Origin: Candidatus Babeliales bacterium | Lineage (GTDB): Bacteria; Babelota; Babeliae; Babelales; RVW-14 | DNA: 64,000 bases | Reading direction: 5' to 3' | NCBI GenBank assembly: GCA_019746485.1 | Contig: JAIERW010000001.1 | Span: 70,917-134,916, forward strand | In this document: piece by piece, positions 52,971-61,746 of the stretch | How the letters are laid out: the number at the start of each line of letters is the position of its first letter | How positions within the stretch are numbered: position 1 is the stretch's first letter | The notes under the pieces: model-generated | What the model saw: the letters and a program-made list of their open reading frames with translations, nothing else | What the model was told of the DNA's origin: nothing | Databases searched by the model: none | Position numbers and translations under genes: made by a program

Positions 52971-53552
52971 CTAAAAAACAGTAGCACCCTGCACTACTGT
53001 TTGGTTAAATCTCGCAAGAAATTCTTCACGTAGAACGCCATAGTCAATAATGTCAACAAACTGCCCATGCTTAAATAAAGCTTGTCGGCGAGTCCCTTCT
53101 TCTTTCATCATCAAATGACCCGCTAACTTTTGCATCGCAACATTATTAACAGACGTTCCACAGTATACTCTGTGCAAATTAAGTTCCAAAAAACCATGCT
53201 TCAAAAGCATCATTGAAGCTTCTTTAGCATAGCCTTTCCCCCACGAATTTTTATCACCCAAAATAATGGCATACTCAGCACTTCTGCTAATATAATTAAT
53301 ATTTTGCAAGGCAATATTTCCAATATGTTTATCATTATCTTTACGAACAATAGCACATACCAAAAAGGCTGGGTTTGCGGTTACCAAATCGAGATAACTC
53401 TGTGCAGCTTTTTTCCCGTAAGGAAAAACGTGATGCGAATTAAAACGACACACATCAGCATCGTTAAGCCAAGCAATATAATCACCATCTAAATCTTGCT
53501 CGCATAAACCACGCAAATAAATTTTTTCACTAATTAAAAAGGGGGTTTTCAT
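52971..53552 (-). CDS. GNAT family N-acetyltransferase
   Basis: Protein of 193 residues of the RimJ/RimL and PseH-like type. The ATG at 53552 overlaps the aminotransferase stop (ATGA). ISEKIYLRGLCEQDLDGDYIAWLND opens the fold in two pieces, then YAIILGDKNSWGKGYAKEA holds the acetyl-CoA loop and LNLHRVYCGTSVNNVAMQKL is the usual C-terminal block. Placed after a DegT aminotransferase, it is the likely N-acetylase of the new amino group (PseH step). Confidence 0.85.
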   Translation of the reverse strand: MKTPFLISEKIYLRGLCEQDLDGDYIAWLNDADVCRFNSHHVFPYGKKAAQSYLDLVTANPAFLVCAIVRKDNDKHIGNIALQNINYISRSAEYAIILGDKNSWGKGYAKEASMMLLKHGFLELNLHRVYCGTSVNNVAMQKLAGHLMMKEEGTRRQALFKHGQFVDIIDYGVLREEFLARFNQTVVQGATVF

Positions 53553-54895
53553 AATAATTTTCTGTTCTCCCAAACTTTTTCAAAAGCGTGAAAAACATCG
53601 TCCAAGTCTTGCTTAGTCATACCAGAACGCATAAGTTCATGAACAATCAACTCGTTGTTGTGCATGCGCTCAGTAACTGGACATATACCTGGAGCATAGG
53701 AAGTTTCGGTACCCTTTGGTTGTAAGCTCCATGGATAACTTGAGGTGCCATACACCTGCTTTTTTTGATATATCGATTGAAGATACAGTGGCTTAACATA
53801 TCCAGCATTAACTTTAACGCCTTCGGTTTCACGCCACTCCGTCACTTCAAGTTCAGCTTTCACGGCATTAACAAATGCATTGCGAGAAACTCCCGCCACA
53901 CATTCATCAAATTTTATAGCGTGAAGGTAATAAGCATGCGTACAATCTTTACGAATCTTTGGCATGGTTAGCGCAGGAATAGACGTTAATCTTTTTTCTA
54001 GATAATGAACATTTTCAACACGTGCCTCAACAAGCGGATTTAAATGCTTAACCAAAACGAGGCCTATCGCTGCTTGCATTTCAGTCAAACGATAGTTAAA
54101 ACCAATCATGTTGGTAAAATGAGCATCACCTTTTGCATCAATCACCGCTTCAGCATGATTACGAATAAGCCGCAATCGCTCAGCTAATTCGTCGTTATCA
54201 GTTACCACTACACCACCCTCGCCGGTATGAATATGCTTATGATAATTAAGCGAATAAACACCCATATCGCCTAACGTGCCAGCACTTTTGTTTTTATAGA
54301 ACGCACCTGGCGCCTGCGCGCAATCTTCAATCACGAGCAGCTTGTGCTTGCGTGCAAGCTCATTAACTGCCTGAGTATCGTAAGGCAAGCCAAAAAGATC
54401 AACTATGATAATCGCTTTAGTGCGCGACGTAATGCGTTGCTCAATTGATGCAACATCGAGACAAAAATAATCTTTTTCTATGTCTGCAAAAACAGGAATT
54501 GCATTATATACCAGCGGTGCCACTGCAGAAGCCGACATACTAAAAGGTGTTACAATAATTTCATCGCCCGGCTCAATACCAGCAGCACCAACAGCAGCGT
54601 ACAAACCAGAGGTTGCAGAATTTACTGCTATGGCATGTTTAACGCCAAAATGAGCTGCCCATGCCTCTTCAAAAGCACGAACCTGAGGCCCCCCGTAAAA
54701 ATCTTGGTGCCAGGAGCCAAGGTAGCGAGAAAGCACACCGGATCGTAAAACTTTCGATACAGCATCTTCAACTTCTTGATCAATCAACAAATACGGAGGA
54801 AATTTTTTTGTTCGAATTTTTTGACCACCATGCACAGCCAGTGGCGATATAGCTTTGTATGCTTTTATTTTTTGCAATACTTGAACGTCATTCAT
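53549..54895 (-). CDS. DegT/DnrJ/EryC1/StrS family sugar aminotransferase
   Basis: PLP enzyme of 448 residues, about 70 longer than most of the family. NSATSGLYAAVGAAG, VIEDCAQAPGAFY, the PLP lysine in NYHKHIHTGEGG and IGFNYRLTEMQAAIG are clear. The extra length is in an N-terminal extension (AYKAISPLAVHGGQKIRTK) and a C-terminal loop. It is the second such enzyme in the window and the one inside the nonulosonate block, so it is the better candidate for the PseC step. It overlaps both neighbours by a few bases. Confidence 0.85.
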   Translation of the reverse strand: MNDVQVLQKIKAYKAISPLAVHGGQKIRTKKFPPYLLIDQEVEDAVSKVLRSGVLSRYLGSWHQDFYGGPQVRAFEEAWAAHFGVKHAIAVNSATSGLYAAVGAAGIEPGDEIIVTPFSMSASAVAPLVYNAIPVFADIEKDYFCLDVASIEQRITSRTKAIIIVDLFGLPYDTQAVNELARKHKLLVIEDCAQAPGAFYKNKSAGTLGDMGVYSLNYHKHIHTGEGGVVVTDNDELAERLRLIRNHAEAVIDAKGDAHFTNMIGFNYRLTEMQAAIGLVLVKHLNPLVEARVENVHYLEKRLTSIPALTMPKIRKDCTHAYYLHAIKFDECVAGVSRNAFVNAVKAELEVTEWRETEGVKVNAGYVKPLYLQSIYQKKQVYGTSSYPWSLQPKGTETSYAPGICPVTERMHNNELIVHELMRSGMTKQDLDDVFHAFEKVWENRKLL

Positions 54896-56033
54896 CTCTC
54901 ATCTCTCCCCAGAGCAACGAATCTATAACGTGTGCAACATGCCCTGCTGCCTGCTGAATAACTAAAAAATCAGTCACAGGCATGGCTCCCTGATGCATTA
55001 CTACTGCCTGTAATGTAGCGAATAATTCCGTTTTATCCAAGATCGTTTTTATAAAATTACGACGAGAAAGAACAAAAGGATCTTGAGTCTTAAGCCCTAT
55101 TTGCACGCTCAAGATAGGTATATCAAGCAAAGCAGCTTCCAAAAGAAACATTGAAGACATCCCACACACCACGTCAGACATCAGCATCGCTTCAGTCCCA
55201 GAAACATCACTTTGAACAACTATTTTGAGCAAAGATTCTTGATGCGACGCAACAAGATTATGGTAATACAAAAGATCTTCTTTGGGGTGTGGCCGTATTG
55301 CCAAGACAATTTTTTTTTGAGTGCTGTTGGCAAGTACAGTCAATGCATCAAGTATCTGCTGCAAAATTGTTTGCTCGGTATACCCAAGATAATCAGCGTC
55401 TTTAAAAATAAGAGAAAATGGCTCAGACGCAAAGGTAATAAGCGTATCTATATCACCATACAAAAATTTTTTAAGAGCTAAAATGTTCTCTTGCAACAAT
55501 GTTTTTTTTCTTTTCTGAACAAGATCAAAATATGGCTGCCCGGTAACAACAACACGACTGCTATCAACACCCTCTAACTGCATTTGCGCCTGTGCATAGT
55601 CGTCCATCACACAAATTTTTGAAGGTAAATATGCATGAGTTTTATCTCGCAAATAAAACTCAATTTGGTCAATGCCATAGACAGAAAATCGAATACCATA
55701 ATTCATCCATTGGTCAAGCACAGCACAAGAAGGAATAGTAAGTTTTTCGCAAGCGTGCCAAAGATATTTTTCTGTTTTATCTGTTGCACTGGTACCCGTT
55801 ACCACGATATCTGGTTTTAACTCGGACACAAAATTGATCATTGCCTGCTGGGTAAAATCAGAAACAACAGCAGTTATATCGTTACCATTATAGCCAAACT
55901 CTTGGTAACGCTTGAGCGCAGCATTTTTGCCAAAAAGCACTACCTCATATTTTTTTTTCAGAATATCGATCAATGGAATAATCGTATTCGCCCCACCGGG
56001 GTCATGCGCGAAGAAGAGTATTTTTTTTTGCAT
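54888..56033 (-). CDS. GT-B-fold protein, possible UDP-sugar hydrolase or glycosyltransferase
   Basis: Protein of 381 residues with two Rossmann halves: ILFFAHDPGGANTIIP at the start, DIVVTGTSATDKTE, VVVTGQPYFD, IRPHPKED and VVCGMSSMFLLEAALLDIPIL. The fold is that of UDP-GlcNAc 2-epimerase-like and related GT-B proteins. The position between the aminotransferase and oxidoreductase would suit the PseG hydrolase step, but PseG motifs are not clear. The start lies 32 bp inside the upstream gene. Confidence 0.6.
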   Translation of the reverse strand: MQKKILFFAHDPGGANTIIPLIDILKKKYEVVLFGKNAALKRYQEFGYNGNDITAVVSDFTQQAMINFVSELKPDIVVTGTSATDKTEKYLWHACEKLTIPSCAVLDQWMNYGIRFSVYGIDQIEFYLRDKTHAYLPSKICVMDDYAQAQMQLEGVDSSRVVVTGQPYFDLVQKRKKTLLQENILALKKFLYGDIDTLITFASEPFSLIFKDADYLGYTEQTILQQILDALTVLANSTQKKIVLAIRPHPKEDLLYYHNLVASHQESLLKIVVQSDVSGTEAMLMSDVVCGMSSMFLLEAALLDIPILSVQIGLKTQDPFVLSRRNFIKTILDKTELFATLQAVVMHQGAMPVTDFLVIQQAAGHVAHVIDSLLWGEMRDE

Positions 56034-56982
56034 CAAAGTCCTGCGTACACAACTTCATGACCGTATACGCATCATCAAGAGTGCAACGTAATGGTTGTTG
56101 ATCAGCCAAAAAATGAGCAATATTGTCAGCCGCGCAATATAAAGATTGAGCAAGTGACGAAGAGTACTTATTCATAAGTACAAGATTTGAATAACCTTGA
56201 AACATAGTATTTGGTTGAACAGCATATTCTTCAATAAAAAAGCCACTGTCTATGATTCTCACACGGCGCTTTTCAAATAAAAAATCCATTTCAAAAATGG
56301 TAAACAGATTACAATCGACTGGTTGTAAAAAAAATGGTGCATCGTAATCTGCCACATGCACTTTTCCCATAATGCTGGGGTCATCATCGTAGCAATCAAA
56401 AATTTTTTGCATGCAATCAACCACGGTTATGTCGCCCAGCAAAAATCTCACAAAATCAAGCATGTGCGATCCATTATGTAATAAACCCTTGCCATAATGC
56501 CCGGTACCAGCAACAAAACGCCCAAATTCTCCCGCCTGCACTCGTTGCCGTATTTCATGAAATTCAGGCACAAAGCGCCTTGAATAGTTGACCAAAACGG
56601 GAATCCCTACCTGTGCATACAATTGCTTAATTTTATACGCCTGCTCAAGTGTTTTGGTAAGCGGCTTTTCTGCAAAAACAAGTTTAACAGGATAACGTAC
56701 CAATTGATTAAGAATATCGTAATGCGTTGGGTCTGGTGTTGCAACACAAACAACGTCAATACTACTCTGCATAAACGCCTGCTCAAGCGATGCAAAAGCT
56801 TGTACGTCCCACCGCTGGGCAGCTTGCACTGCGCGGTTGAAGTCTGCATCAACAAAGCCCACTAATTCAAACATTGCGTGCCTGGAAAATGCATGCGCAT
56901 GGGTAAGAATATGGTGATCGCTGGAAGAATCAAAGAAAGCACCTATTCGCCCAGCACCAATAATTAAAACACGATAGTTCAT
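56002..56982 (-). CDS. Gfo/Idh/MocA family oxidoreductase
   Basis: NAD(P)-dependent sugar oxidoreductase of 326 residues: the nucleotide loop IIGAGRIGAFF, VCVATPDPTHYDIL, the signature lysine in FAEKPLTKTLEQA, and YGKGLLHNGSHMLD near the catalytic His. The family oxidises or reduces sugar carbons and is often found beside NeuB-type genes. It follows PseF with no gap and overlaps the next gene by 32 bp. Confidence 0.85.
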   Translation of the reverse strand: MNYRVLIIGAGRIGAFFDSSSDHHILTHAHAFSRHAMFELVGFVDADFNRAVQAAQRWDVQAFASLEQAFMQSSIDVVCVATPDPTHYDILNQLVRYPVKLVFAEKPLTKTLEQAYKIKQLYAQVGIPVLVNYSRRFVPEFHEIRQRVQAGEFGRFVAGTGHYGKGLLHNGSHMLDFVRFLLGDITVVDCMQKIFDCYDDDPSIMGKVHVADYDAPFFLQPVDCNLFTIFEMDFLFEKRRVRIIDSGFFIEEYAVQPNTMFQGYSNLVLMNKYSSSLAQSLYCAADNIAHFLADQQPLRCTLDDAYTVMKLCTQDFDAKKNTLLRA

Positions 56983-57687
56983 TTATCCAACAAGATTATT
57001 GATCACTCTGTATTTTAGTTCTGCAATTTTCCAATCTTCAAGCGAATCGATGTCTTGCACTTCAAGTTCAGAAAGCTTTATTGCCATGGTATTTTTAGCA
57101 AACAACTGCTTTTGCTCGAGAAGGCTTTGCGATTTCATAAAGTAAAACTGGCCACAATCATGATAAACAGGCTCTAAATCTTGCGAGCGTTTATTATAAT
57201 TTTCGGGCCACAACATACTTAATTTATCATCATCAACCCGCACCGCTCGCTGAACCGGGTAGCTAAACCGCACCACCGGCACTACTGAATCAACTTTCGA
57301 TTCAGTAAGCATGGCAAAGCCTTCTTTCAAGCGTTGAGCAGAAACAAAAGGTGCGGTTGGTAAAATGCAGCAAAAATAGGTAAAGTTTTTTCCTTGCTTT
57401 TGATACTCAAGCAAGACCTCTTCAATAACATCGGCCAACATTGCATGATCATCGGCATTGGGCGCAGAGCGAATGAAGGGAACCTGGGCTCCGGCATTTT
57501 TTGCAATACCCGCAATTTCAGCATCATCGGTCGAAACCATAACCTCATCAAAACAGCCAGCTTGCAAAGCAGCTTGAATTGAATAACTGATAATTGGCTG
57601 GCCTAAAAAGGATTTTATATTTTTTCTTGGAATGCGCTTACTACCGCCACGAGCAGGAATAATTGCAACACATGAATGATCACTCAT
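56983..57687 (-). CDS. pseF: Pseudaminic acid cytidylyltransferase
   Basis: Protein of 234 residues that activates a nonulosonic acid with CTP. IIPARGGSKRIPRKNIK is the CTP-binding loop, followed by VMVSTDDAEIA, ILPTAPFV and WPENYNKRSQDLEPVYHDCGQF, and ELEVQDIDSLEDWK near the end. The latter two blocks are characteristic of PseF rather than NeuA of sialic acid. It lies between the synthase (PseI) and the oxidoreductase on one strand. Confidence 0.9.
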   Translation of the reverse strand: MSDHSCVAIIPARGGSKRIPRKNIKSFLGQPIISYSIQAALQAGCFDEVMVSTDDAEIAGIAKNAGAQVPFIRSAPNADDHAMLADVIEEVLLEYQKQGKNFTYFCCILPTAPFVSAQRLKEGFAMLTESKVDSVVPVVRFSYPVQRAVRVDDDKLSMLWPENYNKRSQDLEPVYHDCGQFYFMKSQSLLEQKQLFAKNTMAIKLSELEVQDIDSLEDWKIAELKYRVINNLVG

Positions 57688-57699
57688 TACACAATACCT

Positions 57700-58773
57700 T
57701 TATAAATCTGAATGCAACAAACCATCTCCACAGACCTTAGCAACTTTTAAGGGCCTGCCAAAAATACTATCTTTCTCCCAAGGACTAAAGGCATTTTGAG
57801 GCGCTGGGCGCAAATATTCAACATCATGCTCGGTAATTATTTCGCCAGCGGCCATATCGCGCTTAAAACGAATGCAACGACGTTGTAAAATAACCGATTC
57901 TTGCTCATTGGCCTCAACACGCTTAATACCATCACCAAGGGCATATTCTAACTCTCTGGTTCTATCAACCATATCTCGCCAGGCTACCGGACTCATTGAA
58001 AATAAATGGTCAGGACCAATTCGGTTATTATCATCAGTAAAATGCTTTTCAATAACACGAGCCCCCAGCGCTACTGCGCCAAGTACCGTTGCATGACCCG
58101 GCGTGTGGTCTGAAAGTCCTAAAATTATGCCAGGAAAAGCATGCGCATAGGTTTTAATAACGTTAAGATTGATATACTTAAAGTTCTCTAAAGAAGCGGT
58201 GTAGTTAGTATTACACTGCATCAAAACAATTTTTGAATTATGCTTTAAAACTGCCTCAACAGCACGCTCAACTTCTTGCATGCAAGAGGCACCCGTTGCC
58301 AAAAAAACAGGCTTATTTTTTTTTGCGATAGTTTCAATAAACGGTGTCCAGGTAACATCGCCAGACCCAATTTTAAAAGCTGGCGCATATTTGTCCCACA
58401 AATCTACTGCATCATAATCATAGGGCGCCGTAAAAACAGTTATTTTTGCATCATGCGCAGTTTTCACCAACTCTTCAGTCCATTCTCGGCGACATTCATT
58501 TTCTTGATACGTTTCAAAAACAGTTTTTTTCCACGTAGCTTGGTGGCTGAGCTGACGCCCCAAGCTCTTAAAACCATAATCGCTCACAATACCATCGGCT
58601 ATAAAATGTTGAAATTTTGCAACGTCAGCACCAGCCTCTTTGGCTAAATAAATTAAATCTTTTGCACGAGAGAGGTCTCCATCGTGATTTGCTGCAATAT
58701 CTGCTATAAAATAGGTAGGAGCGGTAGCCGAAACTTCGCGTTCATCAACAAAAAATTTATTTTCGTATTTCAT
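57700..58773 (-). CDS. pseI: NeuB-family nonulosonic acid synthase (PseI type)
   Basis: Protein of 357 residues started at the ATG at 58773, with AAGGA upstream. A TIM barrel condenses phosphoenolpyruvate with an N-acetyl sugar: FIADIAANHDGDL, DVAKFQHF, FTAPYDYDAVDLW, KIGSGDV, LSDHTPGH and VIEKHFTDD are the usual landmarks. A C-terminal SAF (antifreeze-like) domain of about 60 residues follows (KRDMAAGEIITEHDVEYLRP). The start overlaps the RmlD-like gene by 17 bp. PseI rather than NeuB is chosen because PseB and PseF are encoded nearby. Confidence 0.85.
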   Translation of the reverse strand: MKYENKFFVDEREVSATAPTYFIADIAANHDGDLSRAKDLIYLAKEAGADVAKFQHFIADGIVSDYGFKSLGRQLSHQATWKKTVFETYQENECRREWTEELVKTAHDAKITVFTAPYDYDAVDLWDKYAPAFKIGSGDVTWTPFIETIAKKNKPVFLATGASCMQEVERAVEAVLKHNSKIVLMQCNTNYTASLENFKYINLNVIKTYAHAFPGIILGLSDHTPGHATVLGAVALGARVIEKHFTDDNNRIGPDHLFSMSPVAWRDMVDRTRELEYALGDGIKRVEANEQESVILQRRCIRFKRDMAAGEIITEHDVEYLRPAPQNAFSPWEKDSIFGRPLKVAKVCGDGLLHSDL

Positions 58774-59650
58774 CCATTTTCCTTGTAGCTTGCGCAATTA
58801 AACTTTTGAGTACCGCATCTTTGGTTGGTAATTGATAACCAAGAATTGCTTCTGCTCGACCAACATCTAAACCAAGGCTTTCGGCGCGAACAACCCCCTG
58901 ATAAGAACTTTTAATAACACTGCCACTATTCGCTTTGGTAAGAGATTTTCCAAGACCGCTTGATAAGCCCAAAATAAAATCTTTTTTACTTGAAACATCC
59001 CTGCAGGCAAGATTAATAACTCCAGAAGTGTTTTTATTTAAAAGATCAAACAATGCTTTTGAAAATTGGGTAACATCAATACTGGAAGTATAAAAATCAT
59101 CAAAAAGAACGCATGGCTCGTCATTTTCTATAATCTTAAGCGCCCACTCAACAAAAGTAGGACTGTTTGGTTGCTGACGAAAGCCAACAATATTTGTTCG
59201 CACAACAAGCGCATTATCATACGTTAGAGCAAGGCATTCTGCTAAATATTTGGTTCTTGCATACTCATTGAGCAAAGATATTTTCCCATTTTCATTGTGC
59301 TTACAATCAGCTCCGCCAGTGTAATAATGATCCGTAGAAATATGAATCAACCGAATAGCATAATTGCGACACATATTTGCCAAAATACCGGCAGGTCGCG
59401 TATTAACACGGTACGCAAGACCAGGGTCTTGCTCACATACACCCAAATTTACCATTGCTACTGTATTAATTATTGTAGTAGGCTGGTAGTCATGAATCAA
59501 TTTAATAAGCTGCGCATCATTGCAAATATCAAAAAGAACATCGGCCTGCCCCATGTCTGCCATGCCCAAAGCTTCAATATTACGAACTTTTGCTTCTTTC
59601 ATAAGCGCTTGACCCAACATGCCTGTTGAGCCCAAAACTAATAATCGCAT
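58757..59650 (-). CDS. RmlD-like sugar-nucleotide reductase
   Basis: Protein of 297 residues started at the ATG at 59650 behind GAGGA. NAD(P)-binding start LLVLGSTGMLGQALM, then INTVAMVNLGVCEQDP, HISTDHYYTG and the catalytic YARTKYLAE, as in dTDP-4-dehydrorhamnose reductases. No RmlABC genes are present, so the substrate is probably another sugar of the cluster. It lies between the TIM-barrel protein and the nonulosonate synthase. Confidence 0.8.
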   Translation of the reverse strand: MRLLVLGSTGMLGQALMKEAKVRNIEALGMADMGQADVLFDICNDAQLIKLIHDYQPTTIINTVAMVNLGVCEQDPGLAYRVNTRPAGILANMCRNYAIRLIHISTDHYYTGGADCKHNENGKISLLNEYARTKYLAECLALTYDNALVVRTNIVGFRQQPNSPTFVEWALKIIENDEPCVLFDDFYTSSIDVTQFSKALFDLLNKNTSGVINLACRDVSSKKDFILGLSSGLGKSLTKANSGSVIKSSYQGVVRAESLGLDVGRAEAILGYQLPTKDAVLKSLIAQATRKMDEIRK

Positions 59651-59660
59651 TGCAACTTCC

Positions 59661-60461
59661 TCAACCAGCCATCTGCATACCACCGGCAGACAGTCTTTTT
59701 TCTATCGTTTTTAAAAAGGCAACATCTTGCTCAAAATCAGCCAGACTGTCTTGATATTTTTTTTCAGTTTCAATGGTCAGCAGGCTATTTGGCCGATATA
59801 TCGAAAAGATTTTACTTATGTCAAAAGTCCCTAAACCAAAATGCCAATGAACATCGTAAATACCCTTTTGATCGCCATCAGTCAAGTGATACATAGCCGG
59901 CTTGAGCGCGTTAAACTGATTAACAAATTCATACGGATCATAGCCCAAGGCATTAGCTGCACAAATAGCATGCCCCGCATCAAGGCAAAAACCAACACCA
60001 GAAAATTCCATAACTGCGGCTATCTGCGCTGGCAAATAGCCAACAGCAGTTTGGCCGTTGCCCAACTCTGGCACTATGTGATAGGGCTTGTTTTCAATTA
60101 ACATACGTTTATCAAAAAATTTCTTAAATTGTTGAGCTGTTTGTTCAATGTCTCCACCAACACCGGGATGAACAACCACAAACGACGCACTCAGTGAATC
60201 AGCCCAGCGTAGCGATTCGCTTAAAATTTTTTGATTACTTTGTTCGCATTCTTTTTTAGATAAATTGAGACCATGCGCAAAATGCGGCGCATGAATAACA
60301 AACGGAATACCTAATGAAGCCCACAATGAAACATAGCGATCAAACGAGCCAGGAACAGCATAAAGCTCGATGTAAGAATAAAGCCCTTGCTCATAAAATT
60401 TTCTTGCATCGTTAATATAACGCTCATTAGTTGACCATACTTTTAGACCAAATTTATACAT
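59661..60461 (-). CDS. Xylose isomerase-like TIM-barrel protein
   Basis: Protein of 266 residues started at the ATG at 60461, with GGAG upstream. It looks like an AP-endonuclease-2/sugar-isomerase barrel: FVIHAPHFAHGLNLS, VVVHPGVGGD, VPELGNGQ, FCLDAGHAICAAN, YHLTDGD and LTIETEK give the metal-binding His, Glu and Asp residues. In this setting it probably isomerises or epimerises a sugar for the surface glycan; the exact step is unknown. Confidence 0.75.
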   Translation of the reverse strand: MYKFGLKVWSTNERYINDARKFYEQGLYSYIELYAVPGSFDRYVSLWASLGIPFVIHAPHFAHGLNLSKKECEQSNQKILSESLRWADSLSASFVVVHPGVGGDIEQTAQQFKKFFDKRMLIENKPYHIVPELGNGQTAVGYLPAQIAAVMEFSGVGFCLDAGHAICAANALGYDPYEFVNQFNALKPAMYHLTDGDQKGIYDVHWHFGLGTFDISKIFSIYRPNSLLTIETEKKYQDSLADFEQDVAFLKTIEKRLSAGGMQMAG

Positions 60462-60480
60462 GTTCTCATACTCCACTTAC

Positions 60481-61431
60481 TCAACTAGCCGGACTCAAAT
60501 ACTGCTTGTATAACGATGCTTCAAGCGCAACACCCCCAAAAATAGCATAAAGCGCTTCTTGTGAAGCAAAGTAATGAAGAATTTCATCTTCATCAAAATT
60601 TAATTTACTCAGCTTACAGCGCAAGTTTTCGTAGTGGACAGAATCTTGCCAATTTTTTTCAGGGTCGGCAGCAATGCCTAAAAGCTCATGTCCAGCAAAA
60701 CTGTACTGCGCAAGTACTTTCATTTCGTTAGCAAGAGCACCATGAGCAATAAGATAATATTTGGGCGACAAGGTGCGATAAAAAGGGAAGCGCTCAAAGC
60801 AAACTTTGAACCAGTTAAGACAGTAGCTAACCGTAACAAATTCAACAGTAACCGCTTTCATTGTGTCTGCAAAGTGGCTAACCATCATATCTTGAAGTGT
60901 CCAAATCAAATCTTCATTAAGAATAAAAATGTACAACTTTGTGCAACTATAACCGTTATCTTGAAACAGCTTAAAACTGCGCAGCCCCAACAACGCTGCC
61001 TGCTCAGAATGCGCAAACATCAGCGCATCGCCTTCTCCTCTTTGTTCGGGCAGCATGACATGTCGCTTCCCAAAAACATAATCTAAAAAGGCTCGTGCTT
61101 TTTCAAGCGAAGCAAAGCGGTATCTGAGCGGCTTGCCTGTTTCATAGTCAAAAATGAGCGAATGAAAATAGGGCTTTATGGCATTATGAACATCAAGAAT
61201 TTTGTAAGAGTCCGGCTTGATATCCAAAAGATTGAGAGCTTCTTGCAAAAAAAGACCTGCATTTCCCTGCTGGTCAAATAATGAAAGCTCAATTTTTGGT
61301 TTTTTTGCTGTTAGTTTTTGTAAATCAAAACGGCCAAAGACGCGAGTAGATCCAAGCGTGGGGTTTGCTGCGCAGAAACTGGTGTATAAGAGAAGTACGA
61401 TTCTCAAAAATATAAACTTTTTTATTTTCAT
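60481..61431 (-). CDS. Secreted protein of unknown function
   Basis: Unrecognised protein of 316 residues with a signal peptide (about 1-21, ending SFCAA). The mature part is a mix of helix and strand with several Phe/Tyr-rich stretches (CLNWFKVCFERFPFYRTL, YLIAHGALANEMKVL). No strong ribosome-binding site precedes the ATG at 61431. It is the only clear non-sugar gene between PseB and the isomerase-like gene. It may be another exported host-directed protein. Confidence 0.65.
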   Translation of the reverse strand: MKIKKFIFLRIVLLLYTSFCAANPTLGSTRVFGRFDLQKLTAKKPKIELSLFDQQGNAGLFLQEALNLLDIKPDSYKILDVHNAIKPYFHSLIFDYETGKPLRYRFASLEKARAFLDYVFGKRHVMLPEQRGEGDALMFAHSEQAALLGLRSFKLFQDNGYSCTKLYIFILNEDLIWTLQDMMVSHFADTMKAVTVEFVTVSYCLNWFKVCFERFPFYRTLSPKYYLIAHGALANEMKVLAQYSFAGHELLGIAADPEKNWQDSVHYENLRCKLSKLNFDEDEILHYFASQEALYAIFGGVALEASLYKQYLSPAS

Positions 61432-61497
61432 AATTTTTCTTAATTTTTTATCTTCTTACAATCTCGGACTTTTCTTATTCTAGTTAAGCCCGCTGCA

Positions 61498-61709
61498 CCC
61501 TTCGAGACGCTCTTCGTAAACTCAGAGCTCCTCAGGGAGAACGGGGATGGGTAACATTTTTTCAAATTTCAGAGACACTTCACAACACTCACTCCGTTCT
61601 CCCTGAGGAACAACTCGCAGAGTTGTGTCTCGAAGGGCCTCTTCAGGCCCGCACCTTCTCCCTCCCGATCGCCCTGAGGAGTACTGCGTAAGCAGTGCGT
61701 CTCGAAGGG
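61498..61709. repeat. Cluster of three dispersed palindromic repeat units
   Basis: Units at 61498-61544, 61594-61637 and 61672-61709 share the outer blocks CCCTTCGAGAC and TCCTCAGGG (or the reverse) with those at 34691-34803. The inner parts differ; clear stems are ACAACTC/GAGTTGT in the second and GTACTGC/GCAGTGC in the third. Outer blocks of this kind recur in intergenic DNA of many bacteria. They fill most of the 315-bp gap, and I see no gene there. Confidence 0.75.
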
Positions 61710-61746
61710 CACGAGTGTTTTTCCGCAGGAAAAATGTATCGAGGGA

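Noticed and set aside
54888-56033. Firm call of PseG
   Set aside because: The fold and position fit, but the expected PseG sequence motifs could not be seen.
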